Source of the DNA: Cymodocea nodosa
Lineage: Eukaryota; Streptophyta; Magnoliopsida; Alismatales; Cymodoceaceae
Assembly: GCA_036874045.1 (NCBI GenBank)
Contig: CM072337.1
Location: forward strand, 930,001-994,000
Direction: 5' to 3'
Length of the DNA stretch: 64,000 bases
The notes under the pieces: generated by a model
Told to the model about the DNA's origin: nothing
Database searches by the model: none
The model's input: only the letters and a program-made list of their open reading frames with translations
Made by a program: the position numbers and the translations under genes
Shown here: in pieces, positions 50,401 to 63,639 of the stretch
Layout of the letters: each line of letters begins with the position of its first letter
Position numbering within the stretch: position 1 is the stretch's first letter

Positions 50401-53400
50401 ATTTGCATGACAATAGATTTTGTTTCCAAGTGAGAATTATCCAAACCTAATGAGTTTTTACCTTATTTTCATGTCTAAAGCATGCAATTTTATAAGAGGC
50501 TGTCTCTGACTGCAATCACATGGCCTTCCAATGTTATCTAGGTTGCAGCCTGCAAACTAGATTTTCCTGATTTTAATTTTGGAGATAAAATCCCATCTAA
50601 CAATTAGAGTTTACCAGTACATATAATGGAATGCCCTCAATGCTACCTAACTTCATATACTAATTGAATGATCAGGAATTTCCCTGAAATAGTGTCATGC
50701 TAATTATATTAAATTTATTCAGGGAAATATATAATTTTGGGTGCACAAGGTTTCTGGTTTGGTCTTGTTAGTTATGAGTTATCAATAATACTTTATTTGA
50801 AACAAGCATTTTTTCCTTTTGATGCATCCATAATTTGTGCTTGAGTTCTTTTTATATCTGTTTGCTTGACAGTCTTTTTTTTCTTGAATATCTTAAGCCA
50901 TTTTTTCCCATTTCCAACATATTGAGTTGTTATGTTACACACATTTCCTGTTTATGATGTTCAAGGATGTATTCCGAATTTTATCAGCAAAAAATTTAAA
51001 GAATTCTAGGATCTGAGATTATCTACATGCTGCTTTGTTGAAGTTGAAAATTGTTCTCATTGCAGGGTGGGATGTCAAATGAACTTTACAACACAATTGC
51101 ACGTGTCACAGATGGAATATATGAAGGTCAGTCCTTAAACTTATCTGGTCGTAACTACACAATTTGTTTCATGTTTGTTCTGAAGACTTTTTTATTTCTA
51201 TTTCGTAAGGTATTGCAATTGGTGGAGATGTATTTCCTGGTTCCACTCTTTCAGATCATGTCCTTCGCTTTAATAATATCCCACAGGTAGTCCATTGTTA
51301 CTCTGTTGAGAATTTTGAATGATTGGTATTAATTTCTTCATGTAACTTCATGTTCTTTTTGCATTAGTAGATTAACCATAGAAAGTAGTTTGTACAAACT
51401 TATGAGCCCAAAGAATGTCTAGACATTTATGAGATGTAAGGAGATTGTTTATTTTTGTGGGATGAGGCATAAACTTTGAGATGAAACACCAAGGAGAAAA
51501 TAAAGAATGTTTTGCAAGAAACATATAAAAATGACATCGAATTTTTATTAGCATTGATGAAATAAAATCATAACGGACTGTAACAGAAATTAGAGTGTCA
51601 TGTACGACAACAACAAAAAACTAAGTTATAATCCCACTATGTGGAGTCACCTACATGAATCATTTTCTTCCAAATATTTCCATCTTTTGGTTAAATTACA
51701 TAAATTTAAATCTTTTCTTACAATTTCTAACTAAATAGTTTTATCCCTACATCTATTTTTAAAATTCCTTCCCCTCTAATTAAGTCTCTTCTTTTAATTG
51801 ATGCATTTCTTGATCTCTTAGAGATATCACCAAATCACCTAAGTTGATTTTCTCTTATTTCATCTTCAATAAATGCAACTTCTACCCTAATTCAAAATAA
51901 AATCATCTTTAGCTTATCTTTTGTAGTATTACCATTTATCTATTGAAGCATGCATATCTTAACAATACTAATTTTCTGCATATGATCATGCTTTACAACT
52001 CAAGATTCTGAGCTATAAAGTATAGTTGGACATTAGAGAGTCGTGTATAATGAGAACAAAAGAAAATTTGTGACACTTGCATGCTACTTGATTATGTTCT
52101 CTTCCTTTCTTGGATTGTGATATCCTAACACCTAGAAATATTTGTGGAGCATCATTCTATGAAGGTTAATACTTCATAATTCCTTATGGCACATCGTACA
52201 ATGTGCATAATTGTTGTGGACTAGAGGCTATCCTCTCAAATATTTCCATGGAAGTCATTACCTGAGATGCCTTAAGAATTTTCCTCATTTCTTCATCTTA
52301 AATATGATACTTAATCTACATTTTCAGTTGGTATCTGTCATGCTTTTCAGTTGATGAATATAGTCAGGAATTTGGATGCAACAATATCTTCATATGGTGC
52401 TAAAATGAAATCAGTTGCCTCTTTTTACTCAACGATTGCCAATTATGGACATTTTTTCAAAGACTTAGGCAGCAAATCTACTTGGAGAATGCTCCTATTT
52501 TCTTTTGAGTAGGAATTTTGAAGATCACGTGGTTTCTTTGTTGAAAAGGGGTTATGGGCATGATGGTACAATGGGCAGGGGAAGCCATTTTTTTGCCATT
52601 GGTTACCTAGCTTTTCTTGGTAAATGAAATTTCTCTGTTAAGATGTGAATATCCACTTTAAAGTCAATTGAGTGAGTGAAAAGATACTTTTATACACAAG
52701 TTTTCATTTTTTTCAATGTGAAACTGGTCCAATGCTCACTCCTTTTGTGGCTCTTTTAGGTCTTAATAGGTGTATTTTTTTAGATTGGATGGATGTGTGG
52801 ACTTAATTCCATCTAGATATCTTTTAGCTCTAATAACATTTTGTAATATAGACATAAAACAGAGGGTTTTTTATATACAATTACAAATCTTTTCCACACT
52901 TTTCTAATGTAAAACAATTCCAATAATATTTGATATGCATCTCTTTAATGTGGATCCCTTTCATACCTTTGAAATATTGAATTCATTAAAAGTGACTATA
53001 ATTTAGTTGTTTAGTGACTCCATTTCCCTCCATCATACAGCAAAATTTATTTAATTCTTGAGAGAAGTTATCATTCTAACTGTCTTTCATCATCACAGAC
53101 ATTGCCATCTTCATTGAATCAAATGACTTATTCACATCTGCGTGAAAACTTAGTATTTTTTATTGGTATGAAATCATGGCAAAGTAACTAATACCAGGAA
53201 TCAACTAATCGAACAAGAGAAATTTAGTTCTGGAAAATCATTATGAATCACTGTGAAATCTCAAATCCAATAGGCATTACCACTTTGATGCTTGCTTGGC
53301 TATGTGATTCCTACTCTTTGATTGGACTTGACTTTCTCAATTAAGATCATAGGATGAAAAGTGGGTGGCATAGGAACCAACAATAAAGCTCAATCATCTT

Positions 53401-56400
53401 GAAAGGAAAAGTCCTTGATGACTATTCAGCAAGTGTTTGTATGTTAATGGATCTAGAGAATTGACTTCTTACTTGATTAAGTGTAGAATCATTGGTCCAC
53501 AAGAGGATGACATAGGAATCAACGGTAAAGCTTGGTCATCTTGAAGCAAAAGCCCTTAAATGATTTTCTAACTAGTGATTATTTATTAACATAGTTCCAT
53601 TCAGTATGGTGATATAATTTTAAAGACATCTGCTTATTTATTTCAAAATATTTCTGAGAATAATAAACATAAAATAATATAAAATTTCCCTGCATGAAAT
53701 ACGTCCATTTTCCACATAATTTGATCACATTCTCTATTATTTCCTTCTACTCATAAATTTCTCAATGTTAGAACTGCAGATAGTTGCAAAAAGAAGTCAT
53801 GTTTCATTTATTATATGTCAAAGAATTCTCGGAATTCCTAAATGTACACTTATCATCAATTCTTTGATGGTCCTAAATTAGGTCAAAATGATGGTAGTTC
53901 TTGGTGAACTTGGTGGTCGAGATGAGTATTCTTTGGTTGAAGCCTTAAAAGAAGGAAAGGTTCATAAACCAGTTGTTGCTTGGGTTAGTGGTACCTGTGC
54001 CCGGCTATTTAAATCGGAAGTGCAATTTGGTCATGCTGTAAGTTAACTCACTTTCATTACTAAAACTACCACAACTTTATCATGTGGCTTTCTTGATTAG
54101 CATTTATCTTGACCAGGGTGCTAAAAGTGGTGGTGAATTGGAATCTGCTCAAGCAAAGAATCAAGCACTCAGAGATGCAGGAGCTGTTGTTCCTACTTCA
54201 TATGAGGCTCTTGAAATTTCCATCAAGGAGACATTTGAGAAATTAGTAATTTCTAAGACTTCGCTTGCTGATATCCTCTTCTTAAAAGTATGCACGATGA
54301 TCATGCATGAACTGGAGCTAACCATAAGTTTTTTATCATCCTATATCTTATGGCTAGGCTGAGGAGGGAAAAATTGCTCCTGTTGCTGAAAAGAAACCAC
54401 CACCCATTCCCGAGGATCTCAGTTCTGCAATCAAAAGTGGAAAAGTCAGGGCTCCTACACATATTATCTCCACCATATCTGATGATAGAGGTTTGTTTCA
54501 AAGAGGTTTACACAGCTTTCTACAGCAGCGTATGATGCACACTTTTTAATCTATTGCTTTTCTAGGTGAGGAACCATGTTATGCTGGTGTTCCAATGTCA
54601 AAAATTATCGAACAAGGTTTTGGTATGGGTGATGTTATATCACTTCTGTGGTTCAAGCGCAGTCTTCCTCGATATTGTACACAGTTCATTGAGGTTAGTT
54701 CATCTAAAGTTGGTATGAAAGGGTTGTTTGAAATAACAAGGCACCTAGACCAAAGTGACACTATCCTTCATTTGTTTATTGTGCTTAGCATATTCTTGCT
54801 AAGAACTTATGAGTCATGACTATCTTAATTTTTGTGATTCATATGCTTTCTTCCTTTCACTAAAATGCTCAAGTTTTGTCAGATCTGCATCATGCTTTGC
54901 GCTGATCATGGTCCATGTGTCTCTGGTGCACACAACACTATAGTTACAGCAAGGGCTGGAAAGGACTTGGTTTCCAGTCTTGTGTCAGGTGATCACTGCC
55001 TAGGCAAATTCTGATTTTTTTTAATCACATGTGAAGCAATGCTATATAGAGGTCGATTTTCTGTAATAGGATTGCTTACAATTGGTCCTCGATTTGGTGG
55101 TGCAATTGATGATGCTGCTCGATATTTTAAGGATGCATGTGACAGGGTGAGTTGTCATTTCTATAGCATGTTAGTTTGTTCATGGAACAAACGGGAAGAG
55201 CTTAAAATGCAGCATTTTGTTTTGCATATGTTGAAGCAGTGTGTTTTTATTCTTAACAGGGTCTCACAGCTTATGAGTTTGTGGAAGGTATGAAGAAGAA
55301 AGGCATCAGAGTACCAGGAATTGGGCATCGGTATGACTGCCAACCTCTGCATGAACTGTTTTTTTGGAGATACCTGTTTGAAGTTATTTTAAGTCATCAA
55401 TTGATGTGTATTAGTTTCTCAGAATAACTGTTGTTTTTAACTGTCATGATTTGCTTAAGACTTGATGAATTAAACTGAGTTTTTTAGTTTTTTCCAATTC
55501 TGTTAAGTCTGCATAAACCATACTAACATCTAGATTGCTAACTAAAATAAAGCCGGAAGCATTTGCAAAATATGTACAATCAACAATGGGCATATCTTAC
55601 ATTATTTCTTTCAATTTGAGCAGCAACGGTTGCCACATTTCATAGCTAAATCAAGGTTCCCCAGTCAATCATGTGAATTTTATGCTTTGCCTGAGTCTAG
55701 TCTTGCTCCTTGCAGGATCAAGAGAGCAGATAACAGGGATAAGAGAGTAGAGTTGCTGCAACGATATGCACACACTCATTTTCCATCTGTAAAGTACATG
55801 GAATATGCTGTTCAAGTGGAAACATACACCTTGTCAAAAGCCAATAACCTGGTTTTGAATGTTGATGGTGCAATCGGATCTCTTTTCTTGGATCTCCTTG
55901 ACAGCAGTCGAATGTTCAGCAAACAAGAGATTGATGAAATTGTGGAAATTGGATATCTTAATGGGCTCTTTGTACTTGCACGCTCAATTGGGCTCATCGG
56001 GTAAGTGATTGATTTATTTTTTTTTGAATAATGCATTCTCACAGATTCTTGATGAAGTCATTTTTGGTAGTTTTATAGATAAGGAAATTTTTGATCCAAA
56101 GAATACCTACAAGGTCTACTTGCAATAATACATTTAGCAAGCGCTTTTGAAGTAACTTTTGGTCCATAACCATTCCCAAAAGCTACAATAATGTTAAAGA
56201 TACCCCAAACGAGGTATAAACTGCAGCTTCTAGAAAAAGAAGCTAAACCCTAAGGAAGGCAAAAATAATAAAAATGAGATTATAGTAATGGCTAGATTGG
56301 GCCAGTTAAAATTTTAATTTTGACCATAGAAAGGAATACATGAAAAAAAAGGAATTCATGTGGTTCACTCCATGTAGTGGAATGATGGTATCGATCGTTA

Positions 56401-56935
56401 TTGCTGCTGTTAGTAAAGACTAGTTTTAAGAGTTTCTGGCAGAAGCAAAATTAGAATTTAAAAGCTAAAAGCTGTATCTAGGAGAAGTATTCCCAAATAG
56501 ACCTTTAGTAGAGTAGATGAAAATTGAAGATTACGTAATCTAAAAGAAAGTAAAATGGTGGATAAATATGAACTGAGAGATAGGTCGGTTGTTGTTATTG
56601 TTGTTGATACTAGTGATTTTTTCTAGATATCTTTTAGATTATCCAATTGAAATGCAATAACAATATTAGTTAATGAGATTCCATGTTATCTTTTACATAT
56701 GAGGGAATGGATTTTATGATTTCACATGAAAAAACTTGTTGATTTACTCTGTAGATTTACATGGAGCATATTCAAGTTCACGAAATTTACCTACCTTTAT
56801 GATGCTGCTACTAGATTTTTACGTACATGCCAGTAAAAGTTGTTTTCTGAAACTCTCAGGCACACATTTGATCAGAAAAGACTGAAGCAGCCTCTATATC
56901 GTCACCCATGGGAAGACGTTCTTTACACGAAGTAA
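47422..56935 (+). CDS. ACLB: ATP-citrate lyase subunit B
   Basis: Sixteen coding exons join in frame: 47422-47521, 47635-47737, 49393-49458, 49539-49662, 49886-50020, 51066-51126, 51210-51286, 53882-54037, 54117-54245, 54358-54490, 54566-54693, 54883-54988, 55070-55146, 55260-55330, 55716-56000 and 56860-56935. They sum to 1827 nt, 608 residues, the usual plant ACLB length. With subunit A it forms the cytosolic enzyme that splits citrate with ATP and CoA into acetyl-CoA and oxaloacetate, feeding sterol, wax and flavonoid synthesis. The N-terminal CoA-ligase part includes '[14 protein letters not shown]' and the phosphohistidine segment 'QFGHAGAKSGG' across exons 8 and 9. The C-terminal citrate-synthase-like part includes '[20 protein letters not shown]' and '[14 protein letters not shown]'. 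It ends '[10 protein letters not shown]'. No lesion was seen. Confidence 0.96.
51600..52035 (-). mobile_element. RTE-type LINE 3' fragment in ACLB intron
   Basis: The minus strand contains the family 3' end ('gtgactccacatagtggga' near 51630-51650) preceded by 'agatttaaatttatgtaa' and 'aagataagctaaagatgat', in the same order as the copies at 7740-8290 and 38205-38595. It ends in a TTG-rich tail (CAACAACAA on plus at 51607-51615). It lies in the 2.6-kb intron 51287-53881. Confidence 0.75.
56325..56420 (+). mobile_element. Short RTE-type LINE 3' tail in last ACLB intron
   Basis: Only the terminal part is present: 'gaattcatgtggttcactcc' followed by 'atgtagtggaatgatggta' and a TTG-like tail ending 'attgctgctgtt'. 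Confidence 0.6.
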
Positions 56936-57429
56936 CCGTCGTTAACATGTTCTCTATGATTTTTATCTTAAAAAAACATGGTCTCTTTATTTTATTTTCG
57001 ATTTTAGAATAATTATTAGATGTCTACCCATTAATGGGGGGTTTGCCCCAGTCCCCGTTGATTGATTTCATGAGGATTTTCAGATTTTGAGAACCAATAA
57101 TTGATATCCAATTTTTCACATTGTAGCAGTTTGATATGAAGATTGTGAGTATCTACTGTCTAGCCTTGTTTTGATTGAGTGGCTATTAAATTATAAATTA
57201 GGATTAATTCATGTCGCATGGAATGAAAATAAAAAAGGTATTGGTACAACTTTCTGTAAACCCATGAAATCATGAGGATGAATTAGTTTGCTCCATGAAA
57301 AGAATGAAAGTGCATTAAAGATCATGTTTGGTGCTTCTGGCTAAGGTAAGCACAAAGCATAGAACCACTCTTGTCGGCCAGATAGGAAAGCCAAGCTTCT
57401 TTTTATTCGAAATGTTAGAACCAATCTGA

Positions 57430-57545
57430 ATCGTGGGGTCACAAAACCACATATGGAGGCCTTATGAACGAAAAAATACTTTTCTTCCAAATATTTCTAT
57501 CAATTACATGAATTTAAATCCTTTCTTAAAATTTCTAATTAACTT
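57430..57545 (-). mobile_element. Short RTE-type LINE 3' end downstream of ACLB
   Basis: The minus strand shows 'tttaaattcatgtaattgat' and 'ggaagaaaagtattttttcg', the same order as other family ends, but with a divergent terminus. It is the weakest member of the set. Confidence 0.4.
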
Positions 57546-57715
57546 TTTATTTGAAATACAACCACAAAACATGACATATCATCGATATCGGTATTTCCTT
57601 GCCCCAACACCGTTTGTTTGCCACTTGTCTGTGAACGGCAAACCAGCCGATAAGTATAAAGAAACGGTCACAAAGCCATAAGCGATCCATACATGGACCT
57701 TATGAACGAAAAAAA
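57451..57715. repeat. Direct repeat pair around 'cttatgaacgaaaaaa'
   Basis: The string 'ccttatgaacgaaaaaa' with a preceding 'catatgga' or 'catacatgga' occurs at 57451-57476 and again at about 57690-57715. It may delimit a small duplication or insertion. No coding signal lies between the copies. Confidence 0.5.
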
Positions 57716-57999
57716 TTCGATGTATTCATTATCAAAGATGTGTAATTCTCTAAATAATATTAATAATAATGTCAATGCTGTCATTTAAACATCTATTTAC
57801 GTCAATAAACTTGCTATAAATTAATATATATTTCAGCATCTTCGCTTTTCATACCATGCTATGTCCATATCCTTACCGTATGGTTTTGTCTACTGTTGCT
57901 ATTGTTTTTTTTTTTTTTTTTAATCTCAACCTTAGAAAAGGCTAATCAAGATATTTAAAAGGATCATCATACTGCTGCTAGAACTAAACTCCAATTGAT

Positions 58000-59760
58000 A
58001 ATTCAAGATAACTCACTAATAATGAAGGAGCATTGATGAGAGATAGAATAGATGTTTGGTTGGACGCCCGGAAGTTGAGGTGCTTGTCCTGTGTGAAGTT
58101 GATGATAGATATGAAAAATCGAAAAGATAATAATCAAGAGCATTCAAGTAGTGTTTTCCAAGACAATATGAAAATTTAGTGAAGTGTACGAAATATGCAA
58201 ATTTTGTACGGATATATCCAAAATATAGCATGACAAGTTTAATAACACGGTTAATGTCACACATCAAGATAATGATAATTACCATAATAAAATTCACATA
58301 TGCATACAAATGATATGTGAAAATTTTTCTTCCTAGTATTATAAGACTAATGTACCTATGATAAGCTTAATAACCATAGTAAAGCAACTAGAGCTTCATC
58401 TCATAACCATAATAAAATCACAAGTCTATTACATCAAATATCCAAATATTTACAACATTCCCAAAATCCCCAAACAAATACATTGTTTATATAACCAAAG
58501 TAGATTCAATTACAACCTCCACCTCGGAGCAAGCTATGGCATCCTTCCACGCACATAATTGCCTTACTCACGCCTCCAGGTTTAAAAAGATCAACCAAAA
58601 AAATTTAGTGAGCTATAGTTAAATGAGTATTCAACTAGTCGTCCAAAAAGACTCAATCTTATGTAGTGACATGGAAAGGTAATAAAAAGTCAACCCATCA
58701 ATTGTGTGCTATAACATATGCATGATTTAATACTAACATGTGCCACAAGTCAGATAACTAAACTTTATGATACTACTTTTGACTATGACTGTATACAAAT
58801 CTTGTAGCACAGCTCTAGAAGTTATACTTTACTTTATAAAAAAGTTCAAAAGTCATACTTTATTCTATAACAGGATTCAAAAATTATACACAAACCCAAA
58901 ACATAGTCGTAGCCTGATTATCCAACCATTGCATGAATTTTTCATAAATTTACCCAAAAGTCAAGTGGGGCATGCGTACATAGTTCATTATGCACATTTT
59001 TGACCTTTCACTTCACTTCCATGTAAGCTTAATCATGGGAGTAAGCCATGCATCACTCTATGCAAGGCTTTCGTCATGAATATGCACAACATGCAGTTAC
59101 GTTCTTTCACAATGAGAATATGCACAACATGCAATAACATTCTCATCTCAACCAACATCTCAAAGTTTGCAAGGATGTGAGCACCACATACTGCCAAAAG
59201 AACCACATGCATGCATTTGGGCATAGCACATCTCAACAATCTAATTTCACAATAATCATCAAATAAGCATGCAAAAATGTGCTAGTAGATATTTTGGATG
59301 AAAACTAAAAGAATACTTACATCACTAACCTGAATCAAGCTCCCTGAGGTGAACCCAAAACTTTATGAGGAGAAGCCCGGAATCTCTTCCAGGTTCCTCC
59401 TTCCACGAGCTCTTCCTTAGATCGTATACCAAGGAGCTACCACCATTGCTTCCTTGTGTGTTCTCCTCCTCCTCTTCCCTACCACGCACGCAGGCAAGCC
59501 AATGTCCCCCTTGCTTTTCTCTGATCAAGCTCCCCTCTTCTCCTCAGCCTTTCATTTTCTCTCTCTCTCTCTCTCCTTCTTGTACCTGAGGTTTAAGAGT
59601 AAGAAAAATATTAACTTCTCTTACAAAGTAGTCCAAAATATTTGTCATCAAGGACAGCCTTGCACAAATTGGACATGTCGTTTTCCCAAAACGATACGTC
59701 GTACGCACCGTGATGCTGGCAGTCTAATCAGTTTACTGTTCCAGAAACAGTATGCAAATG
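58000..59760 (-). repeat. LTR-like repetitive block
   Basis: The sequence style ('ccaaaaagactcaatcttatg', 'aggtaataaaaagtcaaccc', 'aacatgtgccacaag') resembles plant retroelement LTRs, probably Ty3-type, and no internal domain is attached, so a solo LTR is possible. Within it 'gaatatgcacaacatgca' is repeated at about 59078 and 59114, and a CT microsatellite occupies about 59559-59574. Family and boundaries are uncertain. Confidence 0.35.
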
Positions 59761-59812
59761 GATCGACCTTGGAAAATCTCTTTTTTACGTTTTTTTCTCA
59801 ATATTTATTAGT

Positions 59813-60456
59813 AGTTGTTTGTGTACTTAGAAATTGACGAAAAATATTTAAAAGAATTTTTTTTTACAATTTTTTAATTGTTTGTGTATCAAATGATTTT
59901 TCGTTATTTTTCATCATTTTCCCTTGTTATATAAGAAAAATTTTATTTCGTTTTATTAAATTCTGATCTCTGAAATTGATGAAAAATGAATGAAAAGAAA
60001 ATATGAATTATCACAAAATATATTAATAATATGTAATTTTAATATAGAAATTATTTATATCTTTAATAGATGAAAATTGATATTATGAGAGATATATGAA
60101 ATAATAAAGATGTGTAAAATATATTTTATATTGTAACAATTATTATAAATGACTTTATCTTATATTATCTTTAATAAATTTTGTTATTCTCTATCTTATA
60201 GATAAATACAAAAAATATTTAATTTATTAATTTTAATATTTTTATTTTATAAATAAACATATATATTTTATGATTTTTCGTTATTTTATATTCTATACAT
60301 AAATACATGTATTTCAAATTACATCATTTTCTGTTATGTGCACAAACATTTTGATTTTTTACTTATTTTCCATTAATTTCTGTCATTTTCCTTTATATCA
60401 TTTTCTGTGATATTTCGTCATTTTCTTTCCACCATTTTCTAGATGTACAAACAACC
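59813..60456. mobile_element. Terminal-inverted-repeat element, about 640 bp
   Basis: The left end reads AGTTGTTTGTGTACTTAGAAA. The reverse complement of the right end reads AGGTTGTTTGTACATCTAGAA, so the termini match apart from small gaps. The interior is extremely AT-rich, has no open frame of note, and repeats 'cattttctgt' and 'tttttcgttatttt' units. This fits a non-autonomous DNA transposon, possibly hAT-like. The target duplication was not resolved. Confidence 0.6.
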
Positions 60457-60659
60457 TCTTAAAGTCTCCCTAAGTTCACAACTACTCCACGTGATTGTGT
60501 GATCTAGATAGAGAAGGTAAGAAGGTTGTATGACAACTAATGTATTCCAAAGTCATTGGAAATCTCAAGTATACTATTGACTTGTGCAAGGTGAGATACA
60601 TCAATTGATCAGTTTTAATTGTTAATATCATTATCAATAGCAGAACTTCTTATGGTGAG

Positions 60660-61300
60660 AGCTTTTTTACCTGAACGTTCGGGACGATTAAACTGGAGTT
60701 TCCATCGGCCAACGTTTGTCGTTCCATCGAGCGGAGAAACCTTTGATTCTCAATAGTGTCATGATGCGACGTTTCGGCTTCTAATCAATTAAAATATCGT
60801 ATAATGTTACCTTTTTCCTTTGAAGATTACAGTATAATCTTACAATGTATAGGATTATTTTTTACCTCTAAGCACGAGGACGAGGTGTGCACATCGGAAG
60901 GCGAGAGAGAATACACCGATCGGCCGTCCATCAATGCAAGGCCTGCCGATGATCGCACTGACACAGATGCAGGTGAATCCTCATCCCTTCCGATTCACTC
61001 CGCTGATTTCGACATCCATTGCTTCATCTTGATCGAAACCTTCGGTCCGTGGATGCGACTCCCGAAGGGAGTAAAACAGGTGGCGCAGAACGTGATCTAG
61101 GGATTTGGTGTCCCGAGGAATGGGGTCGAGGATGCTTTTGCCGTTTCCTTTCTGCTTTTATTTATTCTAGAAAAGATGGACCCAGCACGACTTGATGAGA
61201 TCGTTATCTTCAATTTGATCCGACGGCATCCGGCCGTCCAAATCCGCGCAATTGTCCAAAAGAACCAGAGAATCCATTAAAACCGGGGAAGAACAAGCGA
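60660..61300. other. Less AT-rich island with unassigned frames
   Basis: Composition shifts toward 45-50% GC, unlike both flanks. A plus-strand frame at 60804-61100 (98 codons) includes 'PIHSADFDIHCFILIETFGP' but belongs to no family I recognise. It may be low-copy sequence near a lost gene, or a promoter. Confidence 0.25.
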
Positions 61301-61439
61301 AGGTCATGATCTGAACGAATCAATCGTACAATCTTCTCATCATCTGCCAGATTCTCTCTGTTTTTTATCTTTTGACGCTGAAAAAATAGTCGCGAGTGTC
61401 AAATCCATGAGGACAGAGAGATAAGAGGATGACGAGAAT

Positions 61440-61970
61440 TACTAATATGTTTGCCAATAATGTTTTCTGGAATCCAAATGTTAAGAAAAGAAAATTCAGA
61501 AAAGTAAGAAAAATAGAAAGTTTAGTAAAGTTTGAGAAATTCAAAAAATTTAAATGTATCAGTTCGTTTAGAAGGTAAAGAAAAATAAATAAATTTTTTA
61601 TTTTAAATTTATTTTCAAAATAATAAATAAGATTAATATCATTATCAACAATATTTAAATGATAATCGGTAGCTAAGTGACGATTTTCAAAGACTTTGTT
61701 GGCGCAAGCACAAGGGCAGCAGTTGTTACACGAGGATTTTGGAAGAGGCAGATAATTTTTAAGCATAGCTAGGAACGTCTCTGTTGAAGGAGGATGATTT
61801 TCCTTGATTTTACATTCAAAAAGTTAAAGGATTTAAGTATTAATACTTGAAAAGTAAGAAAAAATAATTCCCCTGCTTTTTGTTTATCATCTACCACTAT
61901 AAAAAATTCCCCTACTTTATTTTACTTCTACTTTCCTCATCTGCACTAACTCTCTTTTAAAGTATATCCT
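61440..61970. repeat. Degenerate relative of the 35576-36091 element
   Basis: The segment opens with 'agaaagtttagtaaagtttg' style purine-rich repeats and closes with 'actttcctcatctgcactaac', mirroring the internal repeats and right end of the RIO1-intron element. The left terminus is not clear. Confidence 0.45.
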
Positions 61971-62591
61971 TTCATCTCATTTCACTACTTGGATTTTTAT
62001 TTGATATTGAAAAAAAAAATTTAATTATATGCATAAATTTAAAGACTCAAACTTATACTAATAATACGATAAAAGTTTTTCTTATCATCGTTAAGATATA
62101 CCTTCAGATGTGAAATTTCAGTACTCGACACTTTTTTCATTGATTGTAATTGTCTCGATGAAATACGATTTTTTTTTTTCTTAAAAAAATAAGAGAGTTA
62201 GCTGTTCTTTGTGATGACTTTTATACTTCGGTCGATCTCATCTTTTCAATTCCTTATATTATCTTGGCTATTGTCATCATCCCTTCATTCATTCTTTTAG
62301 ATTGCTTTGGATTAATAAGAATAACTCTATTTTAATCATCAAGTTGAGAATATCTTATATTTTGTAATATTTTAAATTTGACTTATGTTGTAATTAAAGG
62401 AAGAAGAGACAAACAACCAACCACATTCGTTTTTTCTTGTTGGTAGTTTCCAACGGTCATTCTTTGGATATTTGTGTGCTTTCAATTTTTCTTCTTACTT
62501 TCTATTGAAGCTTTTGATCGATTGTTTTCTTCTTTTTTTTCCTTGTGAATTTTATCTTAATTGTAATTTCACAACTAAATTAATTTCTTGC

Positions 62592-62617
62592 AAAAAAAAA
62601 AAAAAAAAAAAAAAAAA
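62592..62617 (+). repeat. Poly(A) tract of 26 bases
   Basis: An uninterrupted run of 26 A follows 'aatttcttgc'. It may be the tail of a retroposed sequence in the preceding 200 bases, but no source gene or flanking duplication was identified. Confidence 0.6.
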
Positions 62618-63639
62618 CCTCTGGTGCATGGACATGTTCTCCAACTGAGATGGACGTGACAAATCCGAAAGTTCGTTCTAATATTTAATAACCACCCGTA
62701 GATCAATCAAGCTTTATATTCTAATCTTTACGTTCACGATTCGAACACGTGATTTTTGAAAAAAAATAAAAATAAAAATACAGGCATGGAAAAAAAGGCT
62801 TGCGAGTGGTCAATCCATCAACTCCACCGTCACCGGAGGATTTGGACAAGGTCGGCTTTATGGACCCCTGCATGTTGTGACGGTTCCAGCGCTTTTATTT
62901 GTCCTTTGGTCTTGCGCTCGAGATGTCGATAAAATTTAAATCGATGTATTTAAATTATAACGTAAATTTATACATTTTTTTCTATAGTTACGAGAAGTTT
63001 ACAATATAAATAAGATTTGATATAAAATAAAATTTTAGTTTAAAATTAATCGATAACGATAAAAGGGTCTTATTTCATGTGAGTTTAGTACCAACGACTT
63101 TATGATCAATATTTATAATTTTTTTTTTTACATTTTAAACATTCTAATCATAATCAGAGCAAAATTTTCTCTATTCGTATTGAAGTTAAATGGATCTCTT
63201 ATATGTTATCGGAGAGACGAGATTAAAGAAGGATTAGTGTTTGATAGAAATCAATTAATGGAAAGGAAAATTAATAAATTTTGTTAGATAATTGTTAGTG
63301 TATATAATATTTGACGAAAAAAAAAGTCAGATTTTATCAACATATGAAAACTTAAAATTTCTTTTACCATTGATTTTTTTATTATCTCCTACTTCAACTT
63401 CCACCCTTTGCTTCCACTATTGTGCTTTTTTTATTTTCCTTCAATCTTATTTCTTAATTTTGTTTTGAAACAAACATCTGTGCTGTTGCTTTTATTATGC
63501 ATTTGTTTTTGTGCAGTTAGATGAATATTGTTATAGCTAAGGTTTTATTTTTAATTTATTTTACCTCTTTTTTTTTAAAAAAAAACTTTTACATTTTAAA
63601 AAAAAAATTCAAGGGCTCAGGTATAAATTGCTTAATGTG

